A stretch of 33,212 bases of DNA from Dietzia massiliensis (lineage in GTDB: Bacteria > Actinomycetota > Actinomycetes > Mycobacteriales > Mycobacteriaceae). The stretch is from positions 1-33,212 of the forward strand of contig NZ_JAHBAV010000043.1 in assembly GCF_018390595.1 (NCBI RefSeq). The letters run 5' to 3'. The notes beneath the pieces are model-generated. The model did no database searches, was not told the origin of the DNA, and saw only the letters and a program-made list of their open reading frames with translations. The position numbers and the translations under genes are program-made. This document shows positions 24,579-32,229 of the stretch, piece by piece (position 1 is the first letter of the stretch; each line of letters begins with the position of its first letter).

Positions 24579-25353
24579 CGGCGAGACCCGCCACGTCGAG
24601 GGTGCGGCGACCGTCCGGCCCCGCCCGTACCTGGCCGCGCACGCCGAACACCTCCCGCAGCACCGCGGCGTCCAGGACCTCCTCCGGCGCGCCCGTCGCG
24701 ACCAGCCGCCCGCGGTGCAGGACCGCGACGGAATCGCAGTACTCGGTTGCCATCCGCAGGTCGTGGAGCGTGAGCAGCACCGCCAGGCCGCCGGCCGCGA
24801 GCTCGCGCAACAGCGCCAGGACCGACAGTTGCTGGTGGAGGTCGAGGTGGTTGGTCGGCTCGTCCAGCAGGAGGACGTCGGGCTGCTGGGCGAGGGTGCG
24901 CGCGATCGACACCCGCTGCCGCTCCCCGCCGGACAGGGCGAGCACGTCCCGGTCGGCGAGCTCGGTCAGCCCGACCTGCGCGAGGACGGTCTCGACGACC
25001 GCGGAGTCGTCGGCGCCGAGCGGCTCGAACGGCCCGCGGGTGACCGTCCGGCCCAGGCGCACCGACTCGCGGACCGTGATGCCGCCGAGCGAGACCGGCT
25101 CCTGCGTGCTGGCCCCCACCGCGCGGGCGAGCGCGGGGCGGCGCAGCGAGGTGATGTCCGCGCCGTCGATGGTGACGTGACCCGCCGTGGTGGGCAGCGC
25201 CCGGTAACACGCACGCAGCAGGGTGGTCTTGCCACTGCCGTTCGGCCCGACCAGGGCCGTGACCAGGCCGGGAGTGACGGTGAGGTCGACGCCGTCGAGG
25301 ATCTGCCGGCCGCCCAGGCGGGCGGAGACGTCGTGGGCGTGGAGGGTGGTCAT
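24571..25353 (-). CDS. btuD: ABC importer ATP-binding protein (BtuD/FecE-like)
   Basis: This 260-residue ATPase powers uptake by the BtuCD/FecCDE class. Walker A is GPNGSGKTT (36-44), the signature LSGGERQRVS, Walker B VLLLDEPTNHLD and the switch His in TLHDLRMA. Its ATG overlaps the permease stop (ATATGA), and its end overlaps the FhuF-like gene. Sequence alone does not separate B12, haem and siderophore ATPases. The B12 assignment comes from the riboswitch before the operon. Confidence 0.9.
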   Translation of the reverse strand: MTTLHAHDVSARLGGRQILDGVDLTVTPGLVTALVGPNGSGKTTLLRACYRALPTTAGHVTIDGADITSLRRPALARAVGASTQEPVSLGGITVRESVRLGRTVTRGPFEPLGADDSAVVETVLAQVGLTELADRDVLALSGGERQRVSIARTLAQQPDVLLLDEPTNHLDLHQQLSVLALLRELAAGGLAVLLTLHDLRMATEYCDSVAVLHRGRLVATGAPEEVLDAAVLREVFGVRGQVRAGPDGRRTLDVAGLAGE

Positions 25354-26504
25354 ATCGACGCCCTCCCGTAGCGGCGCCACAGCATCACCAGGAACACGGG
25401 CCCGCCCACGACGCCTGTGATGACGCCGACCGGCAGCTCTGTGCCCTCGCGCACCGAGCGGGCCGCGATGTCGGCCAGGACCAGGGCGAGGGCGCCGAGC
25501 AGCGCCGCGGTGGGCAGCAGGCGCGCGGACGTCCGGCCCGTGAGGAAACCCGTGAGGTGCGGGATGAGCAGGCCGATGAACCCGATGGTCCCCGACACCG
25601 CCACGGCGCCCGCGGTGAGCAGCGAGACGAGCAGCAGCATGAGGATCCGGAACCGCGGCACGTTGACGCCCATGGCGGTGGCGCCGTCGTCGCCGGTGAG
25701 GAGCAGGTCCAGGTGGCGGCTGCACAGCATCACCACCGTGCCGGCGACGGCGAGGATCGCGATCGGCGCCCAGACCATCGTCCACCCGGCGTCGCCGAAT
25801 CCGCCGGCGAGCCACCGCATTACCGTGCCGAGTTGGTGGTCGTCACCCAGTACCAGCAGCGTGAAGGTGTTGAGCGCGCCGAAGACCATCGTCATGGCCG
25901 CCCCCACCAACACGATCGCGGTGGTGTCGTGGGCGCGGCGGGCCACCAACACCACCCCGGCCAGCGGGAGCAGCGCGCTGACGAACGCGGCCATGGGCAG
26001 GGTGAAGACGCCCCACACCCCGGCGCCCACGCCGAGGACGGTGAGGGCGACGACGCCGAAGCCCGCCCCGGAGGAGACCCCGAGCAGGTACGGGTCGGCG
26101 AGCGGGTTGCGGGTCACCGCCTGCGCCACACCACCCGCGACGGCCAGGGACGCGCCCACGGCCGCCGCCATGAGCGCGCGGGGCAACCGCGACTCGAGGA
26201 CGATCGCCTCCCGGGCGTCGGTCCACCACGGCTCGAACAACCCCGGGGCGAGGCGGTGCGCCACGATCGCCCACACGTCCCCGAACGGGATGGACACCGA
26301 GCCCAGCGAGACGCCGGCCGCGATTGCGACCACGAGCGCGGCCAGCAGCGGCAGGCTGATCAGCGCGAGGGGCGTGCGGGCGGAGGGTGGTGCGTCGGAG
26401 GTGTCCGGGGTGTGGGAGGAGGAGACGACGGCGAGGTCGGCCCCTGCCCGGGCCGGCGCGCGGCGGCCCGCGCGGCGATCGGGTTTCGCGGCTACCGACG
26501 TCAT
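25350..26504 (-). CDS. btuC: ABC importer permease (BtuC/FecCD family)
   Basis: This 384-residue integral membrane protein of the FecCD/BtuC family has about ten helices. Family motifs include SRLPRALMAAAVGASLAVAG, TRNPLADPYLLGVSSGAGFG and the coupling region SGTIGFIGLLIPHLTGFL. An N-terminal ~45-residue basic, disordered extension precedes helix 1. ATG 26504 lies two bases before the upstream stop region (GTGACATGACG), so it is tightly coupled to the binding-protein gene. It would form a homodimeric channel with the ATPase. Confidence 0.92.
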   Translation of the reverse strand: MTSVAAKPDRRAGRRAPARAGADLAVVSSSHTPDTSDAPPSARTPLALISLPLLAALVVAIAAGVSLGSVSIPFGDVWAIVAHRLAPGLFEPWWTDAREAIVLESRLPRALMAAAVGASLAVAGGVAQAVTRNPLADPYLLGVSSGAGFGVVALTVLGVGAGVWGVFTLPMAAFVSALLPLAGVVLVARRAHDTTAIVLVGAAMTMVFGALNTFTLLVLGDDHQLGTVMRWLAGGFGDAGWTMVWAPIAILAVAGTVVMLCSRHLDLLLTGDDGATAMGVNVPRFRILMLLLVSLLTAGAVAVSGTIGFIGLLIPHLTGFLTGRTSARLLPTAALLGALALVLADIAARSVREGTELPVGVITGVVGGPVFLVMLWRRYGRASI

Positions 26505-26505
26505 G

Positions 26506-27504
26506 TCACTGCCCGAACGAGTGCGGGTGCAGCTCGCGGGCGATGGTCTCCACCGAGGTCGCCATCCGCGAGCTCTCGAAGAAGTCCGCCAGCGGCACCA
26601 CCACGATCCGGTCCTCCCGGATGGCCGGGGTGGTGGCCATGACGGGCTGCGCGCGCAGGTAGGCGATCTTGTCCTCCGCGCTGGTCGGGCCGTAGTCCAG
26701 CACGACGATCGCCTCCGGCTGACGCTCGCCGAGGACCTCCCAGGTGGTCCTGGGGTACGGCTTGTCACCCTCGGAGAAGATGTTGTCCGCGCCCGCGTAC
26801 TCGCCGATGAGCTGGCCGATGCCCACACCGCCGATCGTCATGGGTTCGGCCTCGCCGCTGTCGTAGAAAAAGGTGGGGATGCCGGTCACGCCCGCCGCGT
26901 CGAGCGTGGAGCGGACGTCTTCGACCCGCCCACGGATCCGATCCGTGAGGTCACGTGCCCCCTGCTCGACGCCGAGGACACGACCGAGCTGGGAGAAGTC
27001 CGTCTCGAGCATCGACAGGTCGGGGAAGCCCTCGCCGCAGTACTCCGAGAACAGGAACGTGTTGATACCGGCGGACTCGAGGGCGTCGCGGCTGCGGCCC
27101 TCCTTCTCGTCGAACGCGCTGCGCATGCCCGCGACCACCAGGTCGGGCTCGAGGTCGACGATCTGCTCCCAGGTGGGGTACTCCTCGGCCAGCGACGGGA
27201 TGGCGTGGAACTGGTCGGCGACCTCCGGCAGCACGTCGTTCTGATCGCCGTAACCCATCCCGACGATCCGGTCGCCTGCACCCAGCTGGATGAGGGTCTC
27301 GGTGACGTGGTCGTTCATCGAGACGATGCGCTGCGGCGGTCCGGTGTAGGTGGCCTCGCGCTCGCAGTTGGCGATGGTGACCGGGTTGGCGAAGGGCTCG
27401 GCCGCGCCACCGCTCTCGAGCGCCTCGCCGCGGGAGCAGCCGGCGAGCGCCAGGCCGCTCACGAGCAGCGCGGCCAGCGCGGTTCTGGGGTGGTGACGGA
27501 ACAT
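26506..27504 (-). CDS. btuF: Substrate-binding lipoprotein of the B12-type ABC importer (BtuF-like)
   Basis: This 332-residue lipoprotein (lipobox LAGC, Cys 23) belongs to the class III periplasmic binding proteins. Motifs include PPQRIVSMNDHVTETLIQLG, the VDLEPDLVVAG helix region and IREDRIVVVPLADFFESS. This fold captures B12, haem or ferri-siderophores. GAGG stands eight bases before the ATG. The cobalamin riboswitch immediately upstream makes a corrinoid the most likely ligand. It is the first gene of the btuF-C-D-fhuF-like operon. Confidence 0.88.
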   Translation of the reverse strand: MFRHHPRTALAALLVSGLALAGCSRGEALESGGAAEPFANPVTIANCEREATYTGPPQRIVSMNDHVTETLIQLGAGDRIVGMGYGDQNDVLPEVADQFHAIPSLAEEYPTWEQIVDLEPDLVVAGMRSAFDEKEGRSRDALESAGINTFLFSEYCGEGFPDLSMLETDFSQLGRVLGVEQGARDLTDRIRGRVEDVRSTLDAAGVTGIPTFFYDSGEAEPMTIGGVGIGQLIGEYAGADNIFSEGDKPYPRTTWEVLGERQPEAIVVLDYGPTSAEDKIAYLRAQPVMATTPAIREDRIVVVPLADFFESSRMATSVETIARELHPHSFGQ

Positions 27505-27619
27505 GATCAGACCTCGGATCGTGTCGTGTGGTCGACGACCACGGCAGACCCGCAGGACGGCTGGCGTCGAGGACGCCACGTCACCTGACAGGACTCCGGA
27601 TCGCAGACCTCGGCGATGA

Positions 27620-27753
27620 CTGGTGGAGTCAGGCCTCCGGGCAGGCGATCGGGCTCGCCGCCACTTGTGGTAGCGGCACACCGTTGCGGGTCAGCGCCGG
27701 ATTCTCACCGGTCTTTCCCTGCGTCCGGAAGTCGGTAGTTCATGTCGAGCATA
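27620..27753 (-). promoter_or_regulatory. Cobalamin riboswitch, with possible -10 box, upstream of btuF
   Basis: On the minus strand the aptamer reads CAGGGAAAGACCGGTGAGAA, then TCCGGCGCTGACCCGCAACGGT, the form with CCCGCAAC in place of GCCACTG that is common in actinobacterial B12 riboswitches. GGAGGCCTGACTCC (27638-27625) forms the 3' part of the core. TATGCT (27753-27748) could be the -10 of its promoter. About 115 bases separate the core from the btuF start. They include CCGGAGTC, which can pair with GACTTCCGG at the 5' edge and may serve the switch. Confidence 0.87.
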
Positions 27754-27867
27754 GGCACACCGCGCCGCGCGGAGGTAGTCGTCTCCCACCCAGCCACCTG
27801 CGTCGGCGGCCAGCGCCGCCTCAACGGTGGGATGACGCCGGAGTCGTCGACGGCCGTGCCGGGCGGG

Positions 27868-28197
27868 CTACTCTTCGCGCTGGACCTCACGCAGTTCGCC
27901 GGTGGACACGTCGTAGACGAAACCGCGCACCGCCGTGCTGTGCAGCAGGAAGGGGTCGGATTCCACGCGGGCGATCGACTGGCGGACGTCGACCTCCGGC
28001 TCCGGGAACGACTCGGGCGCCCAGCGCGGCCGCAGGCCGGTGTCGGACTGGATCTGATCCTTGAAGTCGTCGTCCCGGAAGGTGAGCATCCCGCAGTCCG
28101 TGTGGTGGATGAGGACGATCTCCTCGGTCCCGAGCAGTCGCTGGCTGATGGTGAGCGATCGCAGGACATCGTCGGTGACGACCCCGCCCGCGTTGCG
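27868..28197 (-). pseudogene. 3' remnant of a beta-carbonic anhydrase
   Basis: The frame begins abruptly at RNAGGVVTDDVLRSLTISQR and continues through LLGTEEIVLIHHTDCGMLTF to a TAG at 27868. This is the C-terminal two thirds of a beta-carbonic anhydrase. The zinc ligands His and Cys of HTDC are present. The N-terminal ~50 residues with the other zinc Cys and catalytic Asp-Arg pair (CxDxR) are missing. Upstream in frame there is no start codon with a ribosome-binding site, and only 40 bp separate it from the next gene. It is most likely a 5'-deleted pseudogene with no activity. Confidence 0.8.
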
Positions 28198-28246
28198 GCG
28201 CCGGCCGGGCCCGCCGGGGTTCGGCTCGCAATGGCGGGAATCGTTG

Positions 28247-29446
28247 TCAGGCCGGGGCGCGGAGCGGTGCCTCATGCGCCTCGCGGTCGAACTCCGGAAG
28301 TGGCTCGGCCGCCCGCAGGACCCGGGCGATCGCCGGATCAGCCAGGTGCATCCGGCCGATGGAGATGAGATCGAACTCGCCGCGCTCCATGCGCTCCACG
28401 ACCGAATCGATGTTGTCCGCCGCCACGGCCGCCTTGCCCGACTTCTGCTCGCGCAGGGACGTCCCGATCCCCACGCCGCCCACGGCGCCCGCCGGCTTAC
28501 CCGTGAGCCTGCGGGCCCAGCCGGCGAGGGTGACCTCGCCGTCGTCACCCTCCAGGTCGGGGAACGCCGGATCGCTGAAGCGCCTGGTCGACGCGTCGAA
28601 CAGGTCGACGCCCGCCTCGGCGAGTGCGCCGAGGTAGACGCCGAGTTCGTCGGGGTCGGTGGTCTTGAGGACCGTGTAGTCCTGCTGCGTGTGCTGCGAG
28701 AAGCGGTAGAACAGCGGCGCCTCCGCGCCGATGGCCTCACGGACCGCCGCCACGACTGCTGCGGGGAAGCGGCTCCGCGCCGCCAGGTCGCCGCCCCACT
28801 CGTCGGTGCGGCGGTTGGTATCGGCCCAGACGAACGCATCCAGCAGGTAGCCGTGGCCGCCGTGCAGGGTGACCCCGTCGAACCCGGCCTCGAGGGCATA
28901 CCGTGCCGACCGGGCGAAGGCGCCGATCACGTCGGCGATGTCCGACTCGGTCATCGGCTCCACCGCCGGCGACCAGCGCTCGATGCTCCGATCCGAGTAC
29001 GTGGTGACGCCCGGCGTACCCCACAGGCCCGACAGACGCATGGGGTGCATCGCCATGAGGCGGTCGCGGCTCCCGCGATCGAAGCGGGCGTTGGCGCCCC
29101 ACAGCGGACCGACGTGCCACAGCTGCGCCATGATCCGGCCGCCCGCGGCGTGCACGGCGTCCGTCACCACGCGCCACGCCGCCACGGACTCCGGACCGTC
29201 GAGGCGCGGGATCGCGGAGTGGTCGACCGACGTGGGGTGGTCCACGCCGATGCCCTCGGTGACGACCAGCCCGGTACCGCCTGCGGCGCGGGCCGCGTAG
29301 TAGTCCCGGTTGATCTCGTCGGGCAATCCGCCCGGGCAGCCCATCCGCGTCATCGGCGACATGACCAGGCGGTTGGCCAGGTGCAGTGAGCGGACGTCGA
29401 GCGACCGGAACAGGGTTTCACGACCGGGGGCGACCAGCGGATTCAT
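28247..29446 (-). CDS. Old Yellow Enzyme-family NADH:flavin oxidoreductase
   Basis: This 399-residue FMN-dependent TIM-barrel reductase carries ANRLVMSPMTRMGCPGGLPD near the N-terminus, GGRIMAQLWHVGP, LHGGHGYLLDAFVWADTNRR and DEWGG. These are OYE hallmarks: the active-site His in the HGGHGYLL block and flavin-binding Arg. It reduces activated C=C bonds (enones, nitro compounds). The physiological substrate is unknown. GAGG stands about nine bases before ATG 29446. An inverted repeat at 29501-29530 suggests its own regulator. The carbonic anhydrase remnant directly follows it. Confidence 0.9.
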   Translation of the reverse strand: MNPLVAPGRETLFRSLDVRSLHLANRLVMSPMTRMGCPGGLPDEINRDYYAARAAGGTGLVVTEGIGVDHPTSVDHSAIPRLDGPESVAAWRVVTDAVHAAGGRIMAQLWHVGPLWGANARFDRGSRDRLMAMHPMRLSGLWGTPGVTTYSDRSIERWSPAVEPMTESDIADVIGAFARSARYALEAGFDGVTLHGGHGYLLDAFVWADTNRRTDEWGGDLAARSRFPAAVVAAVREAIGAEAPLFYRFSQHTQQDYTVLKTTDPDELGVYLGALAEAGVDLFDASTRRFSDPAFPDLEGDDGEVTLAGWARRLTGKPAGAVGGVGIGTSLREQKSGKAAVAADNIDSVVERMERGEFDLISIGRMHLADPAIARVLRAAEPLPEFDREAHEAPLRAPA

Positions 29447-29500
29447 GATGTGAGACCTCGTGATTCTCGGTGTGGCGACGAAGGCGGAGTCCTGATCTGG

Positions 29501-29530
29501 ACACTCTTGTCGTTGACAGGCGTCAAGTGT
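29501..29530. promoter_or_regulatory. Nested inverted repeat upstream of the OYE gene
   Basis: TTGAC-AGGC-GTCAA (29513-29526) is a perfect 5-bp dyad. A wider one nests around it: ACACTcTTG (29501-29509) against CAAGTGT (29524-29530), with one bulged base. It lies 55-85 bp before the OYE start and could be a TetR- or MarR-type operator. No regulator gene is adjacent. The rest of the 29447-29604 gap shows nothing else. Confidence 0.45.
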
Positions 29531-29604
29531 AGACCAGCCAATGGTGTTCGCGGAGGTCCTCGAAGTGGCGCTCCGCTGACGCCGCCCGCGTACCCGGCGC
29601 CCCC

Positions 29605-31326
29605 TCAGCCGCGGGCGGCGCGGACCGCGTCCCGGGCGTCGCGGGCCGTGTCGCTGTCGAGCGCGATCCGGGCGAACTCGCGGCACTGCTGGAGCGTGAC
29701 CCCGGCCAGCGCGGCGCCGACGTGGGGGAGGGCGGCGGTGGCCACCGACAGCGAGGTGACGCCGAGCCCCAGCAGGACGCAGGCGAGGTCCGGGTCGGCC
29801 GCCGCTTCGCCGCACACGCCCACCGGGATCGACCGGCCGTCGGGGGAACGGCCGGCGGCGTCGGCGACCGTGCGGATGAGTCGCAGCACCGCGGGCTGCC
29901 AGGGATCGGTGAGGGCGGCCAGGTCGGGGGACATCCGGTCGGCTGCCATGACGTACTGGGTGAGGTCGTTGGTGCCGACGGACAGGAAGTCCACGTGCGG
30001 CAGGAAGCGGTCCACCGCCACGGCGACGGACGGCACCTCGACCATGATCCCGGGCGTGAGGCCCCGGCCGCGGCAGCGGTCGGCGAAGTCGCGGGCCTCG
30101 TGGACGGTGGCCACCATCGGCGCCATCACCCACGGTGAGGACTGCGCTCCGCCGACCTGCCGGCCGGCCGCCGCGAGGGCGTCGAGCTGGCGGTCCAGTA
30201 GCCCGCGGTCGAGCAGGTCCACGCGGATCCCGCGCACGCCGAGGGCGGGGTTGTCCTCCTCGGTCATCCCGGCGAACGCGAGCGGCTTGTCCGAGCCGGC
30301 GTCGAGGGTCCGGGTGACGACGCGCGCGTCGGAGAAGGCGCCGAGCACTCGGGCGTAGAGCGCGACCTGCTCGTCGTGGGTCGGCTCGTCGGCCCGGTCG
30401 AGGAACGCCAGCTCGGTGCGGAACAGGCCGATCCCCGCGGCCGGGCCGGCGGCGGCCGCCTCCGCGCCGTCGCCGTCCTGGACGTTGGCGAGCAGGGAGA
30501 CCGCGTGGCCGTCGGCGAGGGCGGCGGGTCCGGTCCAGCTCGCCGCCGCGGCGCGGCTGCGCCGGTCCGCCTCGGCCGCCGCAGCGGCCGGGCCCTCCTC
30601 GGGCTCGACCGTGACGGTGCCCGCGGCGGCGTCGACGAGCACGCGGGTGCCGTCGGCGACGGCGGACAGGCCTCCCGCGGCGACCATGCAGGGGATGCCC
30701 AGCTGCCGGGCGATGATCGCGGTGTGTGAGGTGGGGCCGCCCTGCTCGCACACGATCGCCAGCACGAGGGCCGGGTCGAGGCCGGCGGTGTCGGCGGGGG
30801 CCAGGTCGTCGGCCAGGAGGATGCCGGGTTCGTCGAACTCGGGGATCCCCGGTTCGGGCAGGCCGCGCAGTTCGGCGACCACCCGGGCGCAGAGATCGCG
30901 CAGGTCGGTGATGCGCTCGGCCTGCCGGCCGCCGATCTTGGCGAACTTCGCGGCGAAGCTCTCGGTGGCGGCGACCGCCGCGGCCTCGACCGGCGCGCCC
31001 TTCTTCAGCTGTTTGGTGACCTCCTTGGCCCAGCCGCGGTCGCGGGCGAGGACGGCGTTGGCGGTGAGCACCTCGGCGCTGACGCCGGTCGCCAGGGCGG
31101 CCCGCTGGTCGAGGCGGTCGGCGACGGTGGCGGCCGCGGCAGCGAAGCGCTCGCGACCGCGCTCGACGGCCTCCTGGTCCACCGCGCCCGGCGTGTCCGG
31201 GGCGGCGGCCGGGGCGGGCCCGTCAAGGGCGTCGGGCCGGACCACCCATCGGGCGGGCCCGTGGGCGAGTCCGGCGACCACGCCGGTGCCGCGGATGACC
31301 GCCCCGGCCTTCGACTGCTGCGTCAT
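29605..31326 (-). CDS. ptsI: PTS enzyme I (phosphoenolpyruvate-protein phosphotransferase)
   Basis: This 573-residue enzyme takes phosphate from PEP and passes it to HPr, the first step of sugar uptake by the phosphotransferase system. The phospho-His is in GGPTSHTAIIARQLG (His 201). The C-terminal PEP-binding barrel has GIGLFRTELAFLDR and VEVPSVAVAVDRFLPHVDFL followed by SVGTNDLTQYVMAADR. The length is normal. AGGAG precedes ATG 31326. The gene is divergent from the deoR-fruK unit, so it belongs to the fructose PTS locus. Confidence 0.94.
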   Translation of the reverse strand: MTQQSKAGAVIRGTGVVAGLAHGPARWVVRPDALDGPAPAAAPDTPGAVDQEAVERGRERFAAAAATVADRLDQRAALATGVSAEVLTANAVLARDRGWAKEVTKQLKKGAPVEAAAVAATESFAAKFAKIGGRQAERITDLRDLCARVVAELRGLPEPGIPEFDEPGILLADDLAPADTAGLDPALVLAIVCEQGGPTSHTAIIARQLGIPCMVAAGGLSAVADGTRVLVDAAAGTVTVEPEEGPAAAAAEADRRSRAAAASWTGPAALADGHAVSLLANVQDGDGAEAAAAGPAAGIGLFRTELAFLDRADEPTHDEQVALYARVLGAFSDARVVTRTLDAGSDKPLAFAGMTEEDNPALGVRGIRVDLLDRGLLDRQLDALAAAGRQVGGAQSSPWVMAPMVATVHEARDFADRCRGRGLTPGIMVEVPSVAVAVDRFLPHVDFLSVGTNDLTQYVMAADRMSPDLAALTDPWQPAVLRLIRTVADAAGRSPDGRSIPVGVCGEAAADPDLACVLLGLGVTSLSVATAALPHVGAALAGVTLQQCREFARIALDSDTARDARDAVRAARG

Positions 31327-31376
31327 TGGGAGCTCCTAGCGGACCGGGCACCCGCGCCCGGCCGATCGAGTGGTTC

Positions 31377-31446
31377 TGTGACGAGAATAACTAAGACCGC
31401 TTGACTTTCCAACCGTTTCGGGCAGAATCCAACACACTCGGTCACA
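31377..31446. promoter_or_regulatory. Two back-to-back promoters centred in a dyad (ptsI / deoR-fruK)
   Basis: Plus strand: TTGACT (31401-31406), 17 bp, AGAATC (31424-31429). Minus strand: TTGGAA (31412-31407), 17 bp, TATTCT (31389-31384). The two -35 boxes abut. TGTGACGAG (31377-31385) and CTCGGTCACA (31437-31446) form an inverted repeat centred on 31411-31412, close to the meeting point of the -35 boxes. This suits joint control of both units by the DeoR-type protein. Function is inferred from geometry. Confidence 0.65.
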
Positions 31447-31461
31447 GGCGAAAGGCTCACC

Positions 31462-32229
31462 ATGTACGGCAGCGAGCGACGACGGCGCATCACGGAGACC
31501 CTCGCCGCGTCCGGGCGGGTCACCGTGGCCGAACTCGCCGCCGACCTCGACGTGAGCGCCGAGACCATCCGCCGCGACCTGTCGGTCCTGGAATCAGAGG
31601 GCCACCTCGAGCGCACGCACGGCGGCGCGGTGTGCGCGGTCCCGGGTGGTCGTGTGGAGCGGACCCTCGCCGCGCGCCGGTCGGAGAACGTCGAGGCCAA
31701 GACCGCGATCGGCCGGGCCGCACTGCGCCTGCTGCCCGCCGCCGGCGGGACCGTGCTGGTCGACGCCGGCTCCACCACCGCGGCCCTCGCCGAGGCGCTG
31801 CCCGCCGACCACGGGCTGACGGTCATGACCAACTCGGTCCCCGTCGCCGACGGCCTGCACCGCGCGGCGACCGACGACCTGCACGTGCTCGGCGGGACGG
31901 TCCGCGGCCTCACCGGCGGGTGCGTGGGCGCGTCGGTGCTCCGGGCGCTGGAGGCGATCCGCGTGGACGTGGCGTTCGTCGGCGCCAACGGCCTCCACCC
32001 CGACCGCGGCCTCACCACCCAGGACCCGGACGAGGCGGCGGTGAAGAACGCCATGTGCGGCGCCGCGCGGCGGGTGGCGGTGCTCGCCGACTCGAGCAAG
32101 TTCGGCCACGAGTTCCTCGTCTCGTTCGCCCGCCTCGACCAGATCGATGTGCTGGTCACCGACTCGCCCCCGCCCGGCCCGCTCGCCGCCGCGCTGGACA
32201 CCCACGGAATCGAGGTCGTGCTGCCATGA
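31462..32229 (+). CDS. DeoR-family sugar regulator (FruR-like)
   Basis: This 255-residue regulator has a DeoR helix-turn-helix at residues 6-57 (GRVTVAELAADLDVSAETIR, then RDLSVLESEGHLERTHGGAV) and a C-terminal sugar-phosphate sensor domain (VLVDAGSTTAALAEALP; AFVGANGLHPDRGLTTQDPD). It overlaps fruK by 4 bp (ATGA) and is divergent from ptsI. It most likely represses both units until fructose-1-phosphate is present, by analogy with actinobacterial fructose operons. The ligand is inferred. Confidence 0.92.
   Translation: MYGSERRRRITETLAASGRVTVAELAADLDVSAETIRRDLSVLESEGHLERTHGGAVCAVPGGRVERTLAARRSENVEAKTAIGRAALRLLPAAGGTVLVDAGSTTAALAEALPADHGLTVMTNSVPVADGLHRAATDDLHVLGGTVRGLTGGCVGASVLRALEAIRVDVAFVGANGLHPDRGLTTQDPDEAAVKNAMCGAARRVAVLADSSKFGHEFLVSFARLDQIDVLVTDSPPPGPLAAALDTHGIEVVLP

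Noticed and set aside
28247..30751. The OYE frame stays open far upstream into ptsI, suggesting an 834-aa fusion
   Set aside because: The upstream part is Arg/Gly/Pro-rich shadow sequence opposite no domain. The OYE fold starts at ATG 29446 with a ribosome-binding site, and ptsI uses another frame.
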